64,000 bases of DNA from Notamacropus eugenii. Taxonomy: Eukaryota > Chordata > Mammalia > Diprotodontia > Macropodidae. The notes under the pieces are model-generated. The model did not search any database and had not been told where the DNA came from. It worked only from the letters and a program-made list of their open reading frames with translations. Location of the stretch: NCBI RefSeq assembly GCF_028372415.1, contig NC_092879.1, positions 97,469,067 through 97,533,066 of the forward strand, given 5' to 3'. Shown here piece by piece: positions 49,490-60,974 of the stretch (positions are counted from its first letter, which is position 1; each line of letters opens with the position of its first letter). The translations under genes and the position numbers were made by a program.

Positions 49490-50960
49490 AAATCTGACAA
49501 TCTAAGCATAATGGATGAATATCTACAAAAATATAAACTGTCTAGATTAACAGAAGAATAGAAGACTTAAATAATCGCTTCTTAGAAAAAGAAATTGAAT
49601 AAGCCATGAATGAGCTCCCTAAGAAAAAAATCCCCAGGACCAGACGGATTCACAAGGAAATTCTGCTAAACATTTAAAGGACAATGAATTCTAACACTAT
49701 ATAAACTATTTGAAAAAAAAACAGGTAAAGGAGTCCTATGAAATTCCCCCTTTATGGCACAAATATGATTTTGATACCTAAACCAGGGAGGGTAAAAATA
49801 GAGAAAGAAAACTCTAGACCAATTTTCCTAATGAATATTGATACAAAGTTTTAAAATAAAATGCTAGCAAGGAGATTATCACAATATATCACAAAGATCA
49901 TACACTATGGCCAGGTGGAACTAATGCCAGGAACACAGGGCTGGTTCAATATTAGGAAAACTCTCAGCAAAATTGACCATATCAGTAATAATAGCAATAA
50001 AAATTATGTGATTATCTCAACGGATGCAGAAAAAGTTTTTCACAAAATACAATACCCATTCCTGTTTAAAAAAAAAAATTAGAAAGCATAGGAATCAATG
50101 GAATTTCCTTAAAATGATTAGTATCCATCTTAAACCATGAGTAAACCTTATCTCTAATGGAGATAAGCTAGAAGCCTCCCCAGTAAGATCAGGTGTAAAG
50201 CAAGGATACCCATTACCACCACTATTATACAATATTGTACTAGAAATGCCAGCTATAGCAATAAAAGAAGAAAAAGAAATTAAAGGAATAAAAATAGGCA
50301 ATGGGAAAACAAAGCTATCACTCTTTCCAGACGATGTGATGGTATTCTTAAAAGAACTCTAGAGTCAGCTAAAAAAGTAGCTGGAACAATGAACAACTTT
50401 AGCAAAGTTATAAGATATACAAATAGACCAAAATAAATCATCAGCATTTCTATATACTACCAACAAAACTCAGCAGGAAGAGAAAGAAAAATTCCATTTA
50501 AAATAACTGCAGACAGTATAAAATAGTTGGAAGTCTACCTGCCAAGATAACCCCAGGCACTGGATGAACACAATTACAAAACACAAATAAAGACAGACCG
50601 GAACAACTGGAGAAACATTAATTGCTCATGGGTAGGCTGAGCCAATATAATAAAAATGATGATTCTAATTTAAATGTACTTATCCAGTGCCATCCCAATC
50701 AAACTACCAAAGAATTACTTCATACAGCTAGAAAAAAATAGTATTGAAATTCATCTGGAAGAACAAACGTGTTGAGAATATCAAGGCAATAAATAAAAAT
50801 AAAAGCAAAGGACGATGGCCTAGCAATACCAGTTCTCTAACTATATTGCAAAGCAATAATCAGCCAAACGGTTTAGTACCAGCTAAGAAATGGAAGTTTG
50901 GATCAGTGGGATCAATTAGGTGCACAACACTTAGTAGTAAATGACCAAAGTTATCCAGTG
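49490..50960 (+). mobile_element. L1 ORF2 fragment: reverse transcriptase to thumb, decayed
   Basis: Sense-strand frames give LARRLSQYITKIIHYGQVEL, PGTQGWFNIRKTLSKIDHIS and NYVIISTDAEKVFHKIQYPF (RT blocks equal to HHDQVGFIPG / FNIRKS / ISIDAEKAFDKIQ of L1). Further on are [14 protein letters not shown] in a shifted frame and [12 protein letters not shown], where the catalytic YADD is FPDD. The thumb region continues to KFIWKNKR at about 50745. There are several frame changes. The first part (49490-49860) holds the EN-RT linker, including a decayed match for PGPDGFT. Confidence 0.85.
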
Positions 50961-51234
50961 TTTGAAAGCTAAACGGAGACATAACTAAGGCAGGATAACC
51001 AAAGCACTGACCCAGGGTGGACCCACAGCCATCCCAAGGTTTGTATTCTACTCTTGGGAGTTAGTTGCACCCCCAATCAGCTCCTTCTCACCCCAACAGT
51101 TGCATCTCTGGCTCCTGGCCCAACCTCTCCAATAGCAACCAATCCTTTAGCCACATGGTTCCTGCCTTCTGATGGCTGTAGCCCATAAAAACTCCAATCC
51201 CACTTTGTCCTCCCATGGGCAGACAAGAGGAAGC

Positions 51235-51535
51235 ATGGTATGGTGCACTGAACAGTCAGCAAAGACATGAATACAACTCCCAATTCTGACACTTCTTAGT
51301 AAAGTGACTTTGGGTGAATCACCTTTACTTCCCTGGGACTCAGTTTTCTCAGCTGCAAAATGGGTATATTGCACAGGAATATGTGCAATGCCTACCTTTC
51401 AAGCTTGTTGTGATGAAAGTGGGAACACAGCTGTGGTGTTGTGTAGATCCAATGTGGTTCCTTACACAGGGCCTGGCACACAGTGGGTGGTTAGTACATG
51501 CTTGGTAAATCAAAGCAAACTTTTCATTACAGACC
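51235..51535 (+). repeat. MIR/THER-type SINE
   Basis: It reads tggtatggtgcactgaacag, acatgaatacaactcccaat, gtgactttgggtgaatcacc, gggactcagttttctcagct, gggcctggcacacagtgggt. Confidence 0.75.
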
Positions 51536-52284
51536 ACAAGGTGATTACCTGAATTTATTATTCAGTAGCTACAATCTTGTAGATTTCTCAAGACACAAAA
51601 CCAAAAACCAAAAATCTGTTGAGCTTTGAAAAGTTAAAGAAGAAACATCATTTAGGTACCATTAGCATAGGCTTTGACCCTTGATCCGAGGCACCTCAGG
51701 TACAGTGTTCTGTTAGCTTCATTTCCACAGGCCAACATCTCCTTCAGTTCCAGTAGGTACAAAGCCTAGAAACTCCTGCCATGACCATGATTGGAAGCTG
51801 GGAAAGGTTCTGGGTGGAGCCTTGGTCACTGACCAGGCCTTAATTTGTCCTCTCCGTGTGAGACAGCTTCCCTGGCTCCGAGATTTCATCATTTCCTGCT
51901 ACAAGGCTAAAACATTTAGTAACAGGCTTTAAAAGCAAAAGTTGTGCTAAGAAGATGACAATCTCTCCTAAGTGGAAGCCTTTTGGAAATGCTCAAACCA
52001 TGACTACTGAGATTTAAGAACCCAGACTCATAGAGGAAGATAAGATGAGGAGCACACAAAGTTTGCAGGGTCTTCCTCCAAGGGGTATTGGGCTGCTCAA
52101 ATGAGATATTTGTGAAGGGCCCCCATGTCAGCTGGATGGTTACATGTAGGAGGCATGATTACCATCTTCCTTATTTGAGATCCAGCCCTTTCTCCACTAC
52201 ACCCCACTATGTTTCTAAAATGCCAGTAGTGATGGCAAAGGACCAAAAGATGAAATTCCAAGTATCAACACAGGCAAAGAGGAG
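51536..52284. other. Intergenic, unrecognised
   Basis: No gene or repeat is recognised. Confidence 0.45.
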
Positions 52285-52760
52285 ATAAAACTGTCCTTAT
52301 TTGCTGACAACAGTGGCTTACCTAGGAATCTGAAGAATATCAACAAAAAAACCTGTAATTCAGACAATTAGTAACTTCTATAAAAAGCAAGGTGTACCAT
52401 AAAACCAGAAAAGTCAAAGACATTTCTATGTGGAAATAGCAAAATCTGGGATGTGGGGGCAGAGTTCCATTCCTAATAACTCTCAAATGCCTGACATAGC
52501 TGGAAGTCAATTTACCAAGGCAGACTCAATACATATAAATATGGTGACAAAACAGGCTTCATAGAAACAAAAGAAGACAAGCCACTGGAGGAATAAATCT
52601 GATGATGCTCCCTGAATTCATTTACAGATTTCATAGTATCATACATTCAATCAAACTTCCAAGAAAATGCTTTAAAAGAGCTGGCTCAATTAAAATGCAT
52701 TGAGGAACCAAAGGTCTAGAATCTCAAAGGAAATCATGGAAAAAAAGAAGGAATGAAAAT
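52285..52760 (+). mobile_element. L1 ORF2 thumb-region fragment, decayed
   Basis: It is colinear with 50440-50800 (tcctaataactctcaaatgc, gctggaagtcaatttaccaa, gaattcatttacagatttca, catacattcaatcaaacttc). It aligns with the L1 ORF2 region around YLGVQLT...KLP...F. It is separate from the preceding fragment because it repeats the same region. Confidence 0.65.
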
Positions 52761-53240
52761 GGAATTGACACTTCAAGGTCTCCTTTTCTATCGAGAGTTT
52801 ATAGGATGCATCGAAATAATTATCACAACTATTTGGTATTGGTTTAAAAATTCCAAAGCAGAGCAGTGAAAAAGCGTCAGATGCCCAGGTAAGATGGTGG
52901 CATCAGAGACCAGAGGGGTGCCCTGCTCTCCCACATATCCTGTGACAACGACTGACAGAAAGGTGCCAGCTAGAACATTGATGGAGGAACTCAAAGATCA
53001 AGAACATCAAGGTCTTCCATCCATTGCAAAACAAAACAAAAACAACAATACCCAGAAGCCTGTGGGGTTCTGAGATGAGATGAGAAGATGCACTTCTGCC
53101 TCTTCTTTGGAGGAGTATGGCTTACTAGTGGGTCATTTCACATACTGGCAGACTTCAGTTAGCTTTTCTGAGTTGCTCCTACCTGTCTTTTTTAATCTGT
53201 GTTACAAGAGGTAGTTCTCCAGGTGGTTGAGTGGGAACAA
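52761..53240. other. Intergenic, unrecognised
   Basis: No feature is recognised. Confidence 0.4.
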
Positions 53241-53244
53241 AAGA

Positions 53245-54180
53245 TATCAATAAACATTTTAAAAAACTAAATGGAAACACCAACACCACCAACCAAAAAA
53301 GGCAAAATTATCCTTATTTTCAAACACCATGATAGTCTATTAGAAAACGACAGATTTGGCCAAAAAAAACCTGAGATGATTACTTTACATTCAGTAAAGT
53401 ACGCAAAATAAGGACATTAAAGGACACAAAATAAAGCCATACCAGACAGCATTTCTATATTGCAACAATAAAAACCAGGAGGGAACTGAAGGAGAAATCC
53501 AATTCAAAATAACTCCAAAATGTATAAAATATATGGAAGTCAATCTTCCAAGTCTCACTTAAGATGAGTGAAAAACAAAACATTTTTCAGGGAAATAAAA
53601 GGAGACAAATGATTGGAGGGGTCTTCATTGCTTATGGTTGAACCACTCCAGTGGAATAAATTGACACTGCCTGAATTGATTTACAGATTTAATGTTGTAC
53701 TAAACTTTCAATGAGTTATTTTATAGAGCTAGACGAAGTAATAAAATTCATTTGGAGCAACTAAAGGACTAGAACAGGGGTGGGGAACCTGTGGTCTCAA
53801 GGCCACATGTGACCCTCTAGGTCCTCAAGTTCAGCCCTTTGACTGAATACAAACTTCAGAGAAGAAATCCCCTTCATTTGAACTCAGTCGAAAGGCCACA
53901 CTCAAGGATCTAGAAGGCCACACGTGGCCTCAAGGCTGCAGGTTCCTCACACCTGGTGTAGAATCTCAAGAGAAATAACAAAAAAATAGTAATAATAAAG
54001 GGGGAAGTGTACTTCCTAACTCCAGACTGTATCACAAAATGGTAGTCATTCAAAGTATTTAGAACTAATTAGTAAAGTAGATCAGTAGAATAGACTAGGT
54101 AAATAAGAATCAGAAATAATCAAACTCAATATAATTTATTTGGGATGGTATCCTATATGATTAGAACCACTGAGAAAGTT
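53245..54180 (+). mobile_element. Third L1 ORF2 fragment, interrupted by a hAT MITE
   Basis: It reads aagatatcaataaacatttt, cttattttcaaacaccatga, gtatttctatattgcaacaa-like text, tggaagtcaatcttccaagt, gaattgatttacagatttaa, then aattcatttggagcaactaa (the LKFIW segment). The L1-like text resumes after the MITE (agaaataacaaaaaaatagt, ctccagactgtatcacaaaa). No frame is intact. Confidence 0.65.
53775..53955. mobile_element. hAT-type MITE (second copy) inside L1
   Basis: It is 181 bp and starts CAGGGGTGGGGAACCTG, ending CAGGTTCCTCACACCTG. Flanks gactagaa (53767-53774) and gtgtagaa (53956-53963) agree at 6 of 8 positions, as expected for an old 8-bp target duplication. The body matches the copy at 45529-45713, with the two in opposite relative order of some diagnostic arms. 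Confidence 0.85.
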
Positions 54181-54204
54181 ATTAAGCCATGTACAAGAAA
54201 GTTG

Positions 54205-55310
54205 GTTGGTTGTTGTCCTTCACCTTCTAAGAGGATCAAAATGACATCACCATGATAAAGTGAAGTTTCCGTGTGTCCGACTGTGGCTCATCAGACCAAT
54301 ACGAGCTCAGAATGCTCTACCACAGGTTGGGCACAGATAGTCCGTGTGAATATTAGGTTGGGCACAGATAGTCCGTGTAAATATTTGGGGTGGATATCCC
54401 AAATCTGCACATCCTGCATTTACTTTATGCTGTCTCAATTCTGCTCTATTCCAAGAGCACAGCACCCTTTCTGAGGAGGGTGTGCCATGTTGAGCAGTCC
54501 TGTGCCAGTGTCTCCCATGTTGCACAGTCAAATCCAAAGTTCTTGAGAGTGTCCTTGTATCGTTTCTTCTGGCCACCATGTGATCATCTGCCCCGTGTGA
54601 GTTCTCCATAAAATAGTCTTTTGGCCAAGCATACATTTTTGCATTCAAACAACATGACCAGCCAATCAGAGCTGCGCTCTCTGAAGCATAGTTTGAATGT
54701 TTAGCAATTCAGCTCAAGCAAGGACTTCAGTGTCTGGTATCTTATCCTGCCAGGTGATCCTCAGAATCTTCCAAGACAGTTCAAATAGAAGCGATTCAAT
54801 TTCCTGGCATGACGCTGATAGACCATCCATGTTTCGCAAGCATACAACAATGATGTCAGCACAATGGCTCTGCAGACCTTCACTTTGGTAGTCTAATACC
54901 TCTTCTCTCCCAAACTTTTCTTTGGAGCCTCCCAAACACTGAGCTAGCTCTGGTAATGGGTTCGTCAACCTCACTGTCAATGTGTACATCCCTGGAAAGT
55001 ACACTACCAAGGTAAGTGAATTTATCCACAGCATTCAAAACTTCTCCATTTGTTGTAACCGATGGTTCCACGTATGGATGGTGTGGTGGTGGCTGATGGA
55101 GCACCTGTGTTTTCTCGGTGTTAATTATTAGGCCAAAATTAGCACAGGCAGCAGAGAATTGATCCATACTTTGTTGCATCTCAGCTTCAGAGGTTGCATT
55201 GAGTGCACAATCATGTGCAAACAGAAAATCATGCACCAACACTCCCTCTACTTTGGTCTTGGCTTGTAGCCTTTCCAAATTGAAGAACTTACCATCAGTA
55301 CAGTAGTTGA
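54205..55310 (-). mobile_element. RTE-like non-LTR retrotransposon, 3' part of ORF and tail, decayed
   Basis: On the - strand 54880-55278 encodes a reverse-transcriptase palm/thumb segment: FLFAHDCALNATSEAEMQQS (YADD changed to FAHD), FGLIINTEKTQVLHQP, VDKFTYLGSVLSRDVHIDSE and FGRLQRKVWERRGIRLPK. The next frame (54714-55034) gives LSWKILRITWQDKIPDTEVLA, from the RKLLRIRWQDKIPDTEVL region. The end (54307-54648) gives RTLSRTLDLT... and finally CPTCGRAF, the start of a C-terminal zinc knuckle. The frame changes at least twice. The clade (RTE/RTEX-like) is by memory of similar vertebrate proteins. The 3' tail at the left end is gacaacaaccaacc in sense. Confidence 0.8.
54324..54385 (+). repeat. 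31-bp tandem duplication inside the RTE-like element
   Basis: Two adjacent copies (54324-54354 and 54355-54385) beginning aggttgggcacagatagtcc, with one mismatch (gtgtgaa against gtgtaaa). They lie over the region encoding the C-terminal CPTCGRAF end. Confidence 0.95.
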
Positions 55311-55344
55311 CCTTGATGCCTTGACTAACTACTTAAGAAAGGTA

Positions 55345-55562
55345 GGTGGCACTGCAGAGGATAGAGCACCAGGCCAGAAGTCAGGAAGACCTGAGTTCAA
55401 ATCAGTCCTCAGATACTTACTAGCTATGTGACTCTGGACAAGTTACTTCATCCAGTTTGCCTCAGTTTCCTCATCTGTCAAAAGAGTTGGAGAAGGAAAT
55501 GGCAAACCTCTTCAGTATCTCTGCCAAGAAAATCCCACAAGTGGGGTCACAGAGAGTCGCTC
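55345..55562 (+). repeat. MAR1-like marsupial SINE
   Basis: It reads ggtaggtggcactgcagagg, agcaccaggccagaagtcag, gaagacctgagttcaaatca, gtgactctggacaagttact, ctcagtttcctcatctgtca, ggagaaggaaatggcaaacc, ccaagaaaatcccacaagtg: full length and relatively well preserved. Confidence 0.88.
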
Positions 55563-56035
55563 GCCTTGGCTTTCCCATGTGAGTGTTCTGCTCAGCTGTG
55601 ATGTGTCTAGGCTTATGAGCAGCCTTCTGCCTTCACTTGCCTCTTGGAGGTGTTGTAGCTGATGTTTTCCTGCCTGCATTTCCCCTGATTGGGTGGGTTC
55701 GCTCGGGGCCCTTGCCCATTCGCCTGGGCAGAGGTCCTTGTGTGTCGGGTTTGCCACCTCCTGCCTTGTCAGGCGTTGTCTTCTCTGATCAATGTGGTGA
55801 TCCTGGTCCTGCGAGGCAGAGTACAATAAGTTCTAAATGGATACCTAACATCATTAAAAAACTGGAGGAAAATGGCGGGAATCTCACAATTAGGACTAAG
55901 CAAAAGATTCTTAACCAACCAAGGGATAGAGATGACAAAGAAGAAGAAACAAATCTGACAACATAAAACGTAAGACAGACCAGTGCCACTAGGAGAAATG
56001 TGGAAATGGTTGATTGGAGGGAAGTGTGTTTAGAA
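55563..56035. other. Intergenic, unrecognised, GC-rich then AT-rich
   Basis: A frame at 55637-55966 (+, 109 codons) ends DRDDKEEETNLTT. It could be the worn start of a LINE, but I cannot support it. Confidence 0.4.
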
Positions 56036-56466
56036 CAAATCTAACTGATAAAGATCTTTTGACAAGAGCTATAAGAAATTGATACAAATATTAAGTCTGA
56101 GAGGTGTACCCTAATGGTTAAAGACACAAAAAAGAAGTTCTCAAAGGGATGGCAATCTCAAGCACCCCTATGGAAAAATGCTCCAATTCACTAATAAGAG
56201 AACTGTCAATCAAAACCACCCTTGAGGCCCCACCTCATACCCTGCAAGTTGTCAAAAGTACAAAAAAAATGTGGAAATAATGTTGGAGAAGCTGTGGAAA
56301 GAAAAGCACATAAATACACACACATTGTTAATAGAAATAGGAATTGGACCAACCAGTTCTGGAAAAGAATTCAGAAATCTGAAAGGAAAAAAGAAACAAA
56401 AAGATGACTGAAATATCTTACACCCCTTAAAGCAGGGATTTCACATTGCTAGGCATATACCCCAAC

Positions 56467-56732
56467 AGCAGCTGGTAGTATAGTGCATAGACCATTTGGC
56501 CTAGAGTCAAGACCTGAGTTTGAATCCAGCCTCAGAGACTTACTAGCTGTGGGACCCTGTCTGTGCAAGTCACTTAATCAGTTTGCCTTAGTTTCCTCAT
56601 CTGTAAAATAGGATTAATAATAGTACCTACCTCCCAAGGTTGTTTTGAGGCTCAAGTGAGATAATTGTAATGTAAAGCATTTAGCACAGAGCCTGGCACA
56701 TAGTAAGGGTTATATAAATTTCAACTATTATT
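56467..56732 (+). repeat. MIR/THER-type SINE nested in the L1 (first)
   Basis: It reads gtagtatagtgcatagacca, tcaagacctgagtttgaatc, ttactagctgtgggaccctg, tttcctcatctgtaaaatag, cctggcacatagtaagggtt: full length. Confidence 0.85.
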
Positions 56733-56904
56733 ATTGTTTTCATTATTACCTAACTTCTATTTGCCTGTTTTTCTCAACTGTAATATGGAAATAATAACTG
56801 CATCTACCTCACAAGCTTGTTTGCAGATCAAATGAGATAATATTTGTAAAAAGCCTTAGCAGAGTGCCTGGCACATAGTGCCATATCAATGCTTATTCCC
56901 AAGG
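56733..56904 (+). repeat. MIR/THER-type SINE nested in the L1 (second, 5' truncated)
   Basis: It begins in the core (cctgtttttctcaactgtaa, catctacctcacaagcttgt) and ends gtgcctggcacatagtgcca. It directly follows the first SINE in the same orientation. Confidence 0.75.
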
Positions 56905-57300
56905 TCAGTCAAAGACACCAAGAAAGGTCTCTGATACACTAAAATATTTCTAGCAGCACTTTCTGTAGTAGCAAAAAACTTGAGACAAAGTACTTTATTC
57001 CTCCCTTGGAGAATGGTTAAACTAAGCATGGTAGATGGTGACTTTGCAGAATTCAGAGCAATATGGGAAGATGTGCACTGTGTTGGAGAGTGAAGAACAG
57101 ACAGTGAGAATGACAGAAATAAGAAGAACATGAGCACCAAAGCTGACCAAACTGGCCCCAATGAGAGATGAGAAAATGAGCCGGAAACACAAGATGCATG
57201 TTCAGGTGCCACTGCAGTCAGCATGGGGAAGGTGGGGCATGTTTGGAAATGAATGGGATGCTAAAATAAAGAGCATGAAGAAAACTTGAAGGACTGCGAG

Positions 57301-57660
57301 AACTCCAAATGAGACCAAGAAAAAGCCAAACTGTCAGGCCTCAATATGAGAATGCAGGCCGAGGAGGAGCGAGGTCCTACCAGAATATTAGGAAGGCTAA
57401 TGCAGCAACGAACTGAGATTTCCCATAAATTCTCGAGCCAATGAGAAGGATTAAAAAAAAGATATTTGAGGGAAGATGAAATTCAAGGAAGGCAAAAGAA
57501 TCACACCAAATATGGTCAATCTCTAAGGCACCACAGAAAACACAAGAGGCATGGAGATGGGCAAGAGTCCAAATGAATTCAACAAAGGGAAGATGGTACA
57601 TAGGTTGGCAAGTTTGCCACATATTCCTGGGGAACCTCTATTGCACATTATTACAATAGT
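57301..57660. other. Intergenic, unrecognised
   Basis: It may be the worn end of the L1. Nothing is supported. Confidence 0.4.
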
Positions 57661-57662
57661 GG

Positions 57663-58098
57663 TTTGTTGTTGTTGTGTTCATCCTTCATTGACAAAGAAT
57701 ATCACACCATCAGAGAAATGATGACGACTTGCACTTGACTTTGTTTTGAGTGAGGGAGGGCTATGCAGGTCACCAGCCTCACTTTCTCCTTCTGAGCCAT
57801 CTGGATCCAGTGACCAGATATTCATCAGGATGACTGGAGAGAGCCCAGGATACAATGGGAGACCTGGACCTTTTACACCTAAGGCCTCTTTAGGTGCTCA
57901 TTTAGAGTGAGGTGACGCCCATTCAGTGAATGGCCTCTTTAATGATCAAAAGAAAAAAATTTAAGTAAATCAAGCTGGGACGGAAAGAGCAACAGCTACT
58001 ATTAATAATCACTCTGAAGCTGGGAGGGTCCAGAAAACAGCCCTTAAGTGGAATTTGGGCAGGGACCTATTGTTGTCCAATCTATGGGCTTCAGAGTG
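57663..58098 (-). mobile_element. Short dispersed element, RTE-like tail, antisense (copy 4)
   Basis: 436 bp, colinear with 32456-32914. The left end (3' in sense) is tttgttgttgttgtgttcat, the reverse of an (ACA)n tail. The body has tgagggagggctatgcaggt, gatccagtgaccagatattc, aagagcaacagctactatta and ends gggcttcagagtg. Confidence 0.8.
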
Positions 58099-58105
58099 CA
58101 CTGGG

Positions 58106-58254
58106 TTTAAGGTTTGGGGAAAGAGAAGGAAGAAGGAAAGAAAAAGAAAGAGAAAGAAAAAGAGAGAGGGAGAAAGAAAGGAAGGAAAGGGAAGGAAGAG
58201 AAAGAAAAAAGCAGAAAAGAAAGCAGGAAAGAAAGAGAAAGAAAGAGAAAGGAA
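58106..58254 (+). repeat. GAAA/GGAAA purine microsatellite
   Basis: A G/A-only tract of about 150 bp between copy 4 of the short element and a SINE. Confidence 0.95.
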
Positions 58255-58261
58255 ATGAATA

Positions 58262-58497
58262 CTCTTGTTGCTCAGTAGTTTCCAACTCTTCATGACCCCA
58301 TTTGGACTTTTCCTGCCAAAGATCCTGGAGGGGTTTGCCGTTTCCTGCTCCAGTTCATTTTACAGATGAGAAAACTGAGGGCATTAGGGTGAAATGACTT
58401 GCCCAGGGTCACACAGCTAATAAGTGTCTGAGGCCAAATTTGAACACAGGAAGAGGAGTCTTCCTGACTCCAGCCACTGCATTACTACCTAGTGGAC
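58262..58497 (-). repeat. MAR1-like marsupial SINE, antisense
   Basis: It reads ttgttgctcagtagtttcca, catgaccccatttggacttt, ctggaggggtttgccgtttc, cattttacagatgagaaaac, gggtcacacagctaataagt, gcattactacctagtgg. Confidence 0.88.
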
Positions 58498-60965
58498 ATG
58501 AAATGAGTACTAGGAAGGGAGAATGGATTCGTTAGCAGCCTCAACTCCTTTTGACAAGGGTCAGCTAGTTGGGGTCACAGTCACCCTCACCTTAGGCAAA
58601 GCCTCCTTCACAGGTTACTGAAATCCAGAAAAGCAGCTTGATCCAGGTAGCCATGTATAACCCACTCTTCCTCCAGTAAGGCACACTGGGAATTTCTATG
58701 ACGGTAAAGGGAGCCAGAGCCTTTTACAAATGAGGTATGGTCACTGGAGCTGTCTCCATCTGCTTCCTCTCAGCTCTTTCCTGTCAACCCAGGTCATGGC
58801 ATTCCTAAACCCCACCAGTAGCATGCCTGCAATGCTGCCCAGTACATTGCTGAAATTGAGATAGCTACAATCTCTCATGATGACAGCCTGGTGACCAGCT
58901 GGAGCTGCATGCCCTTAGCTGGGTTGGGAACCATCTGCCTGACCAAAGCAACTGTTTCCAAGGGTGATCAGTGGGGCAAAATCCCAGAGGCCCCCAGGCC
59001 TCCGCACAGCAACATTACTGCTGACTTGGAGAAAGGAATAACCTAATGTTTTATCACATGGGCAAACGACACAAAGCTCACAGGCTTCTCACGGACTTTC
59101 CCAATTTTCTTCCATACTCTCGCCAGGACAGCCATACTGGTGTGTTCTGTTATTCCTCACACATGGTATTCCACCTCCACTCCTCATCGCCACACCTTTA
59201 CATTGGCCATAACCTACGCCTTAAATGCCATCCTTCCTCACCTCCCTCATAAAATCCTGGGCTTCTTTCCAGACCCCTCCAAAGTGCCATCTTCTGCAGG
59301 AGGCAGGAACTTACCTGGCCCCCTCTCCGCCTCCCTCCAAGGTTACCTTGTACCTGCTTTGGATGGTTATCGTTTCTACTTCTAGATGAATCAGCCACAT
59401 TTCACCCCCTCCCCCCCACTCCCTGAAGTAAGCTTGTCAAGTTTCATTTTTGTCTTTGCATTTCCAGTTCGTTACACACAGCAGGAATTTAATATAAACG
59501 TTCATTGCAAGCCTTAAGTTAATGTGCTCACACACACACAGTTTTACTATTAACTAGATGCCTCTATGCCCTGCAACCTCTTTATAAGGTATAAATAAAC
59601 CCCTTTGACTGGGAGGCTTGGTGAGGCAGGCTGTCCTGACTCTTCTCCCCACCCCGCATGCCCATCAACCATGTCCTCTGTAGCAGAGCATGCATCTAGA
59701 TGGGTACAGATACAGGCAGCCAGAGACAGCGATGTGGAGAGACACTTACCAAGGGAAGAAGGCAGAAAACACCGAACTTTATGGGGCACTGGAGAACTCT
59801 CCAAATAAAGGACTCAGCCACACTTGACCAGGAGTCAGTTGGTACCATTTGCCACAAGGGCCCCACAGATTTGCCTTTCTACCCAGGGTGTTCTAAGTTG
59901 GAGCTAATTCTTCTCATGGATGCTCTTTGGAAGAGAGGGACACCCAAGTTTTGGGGGGAGGAACAATTTTTCTTATTACACCATCTTAGTAAATACCCTC
60001 CCTAAAAATTAAACTATCTCCTGGCTGATTGTTAATAGGAAGCATGCTGACAAGAGCTCTTGACCAATATTTGGGGAGCTTTCTCCACTAGCGTTAGAAG
60101 ACGTCTCTAAGCATTAGCCCAAAAACGTGAAAGAACAGCCCACTTTGGGGCCCCAAATTGCAAGAACGAGTTGGGGAATTATCCCAAGGGTGTTACTGAA
60201 GAAGGCTGGTGTGAGCCAGTATGTGTGCCAAGGAGGATTCGAACCTCAGGTTTCCCAATTCCATCCCCAATGTCACATCTGCGTCTGTTCAGTACCATAA
60301 ATGCTTTTGGTTTGTCTGCTCACCCTCCAGCCAGTCTATGTTTGGCATTTAGTTACCAAAGTGACCTTACTGCTAGGCACCTGTCCCTGGAGTCCATGCC
60401 AGCAGCCTGCCCACCCACCAACAACTGCTGGGCTCTCCCATCCACCTTTGATGACTGCTCCACGCCCCCTCTGCCCAAACTGTCCTCATTAACTCACCCC
60501 AAAGAACATCTCCTATACAGCCTTCTCCCAAGTATGTAGCGCTCCCTCCCCCAAACCATTCCTTTTGCTGGTAGGACAATCTACCATCCCCCCCATGGCC
60601 ACGCCTGCTAGGAAGAAACTTTCTTCAAAGACTTCATCCCCAAAAGGTCCTTCTGGTCTCTGCCTTTCTATTTTTTTCAGGTATGTTTTGTGCTAGCGCC
60701 AGGTCTGGAGCCACTGTGTGTGAATTCGTGCCATCTCAGCCCTTGGTTGGTCACATCAGTCGAATGGCTCGGCTTGTCCACTTCCTTGTCTGAGTGTTCA
60801 GCTGACTGCACCCCTTCCCATTTCCCCCCATACCAATTCACTTCTTGGAGAAAAATTCTCTTTCTCCAGGCAGGATCCTATTTCAAGGCCCCCAGGGCTA
60901 TGAAGCATCCAAACCAAAAACGTCCCACTCACCATCCTGCCCTCCGTTATCATTCATTCTGTCAT
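58498..60965. other. Intergenic between TRPC5 and ALG13 3' ends, unrecognised
   Basis: There is no supported gene. A tRNA-like B box in reverse (ggattcgaacctcaggtttc, about 60235) is not part of a foldable tRNA and is probably a SINE scrap. A 122-codon frame at 60171-60539 starts next to it and is not recognised. Confidence 0.5.
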
Positions 60966-60968
60966 TCA

Positions 60969-60974
60969 TTTATT
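60969..60974 (-). terminator. ALG13: Candidate ALG13 poly(A) signal AATAAA
   Basis: tttatt on the + strand is AATAAA on the ALG13 strand, about 690 bp after the ALG13 stop. Sequence match only. Confidence 0.4.

Larger units (their letters stand above)
56040..57300 (+). mobile_element. L1 3' region split by two SINEs
   Basis: 56040-56465 reads ggaaaaatgctccaattcac, tgtcaatcaaaaccaccctt, taatagaaataggaattgga, gcagggatttcacattgcta, ggcatatacccca: the conserved L1 3' region. It resumes at 56905-57300 with ggtcagtcaaagacaccaag, gtagcaaaaaacttgagaca and aatatgggaagatgtgcact. The two halves fit end to end around the SINEs. Confidence 0.75.

Noticed and set aside
55637-55966. 109-codon forward frame, possibly the start of an RTE-type protein
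   Set aside because: Only a weak resemblance at its very end (NLTT then a stop then NVR), not enough to call.
60150-60260. tRNA-like B box ggattcgaacc in reverse
   Set aside because: The T arm pairs only partly, and no matching acceptor stem or A box is found at the right distance. Probably a tRNA-derived SINE scrap.
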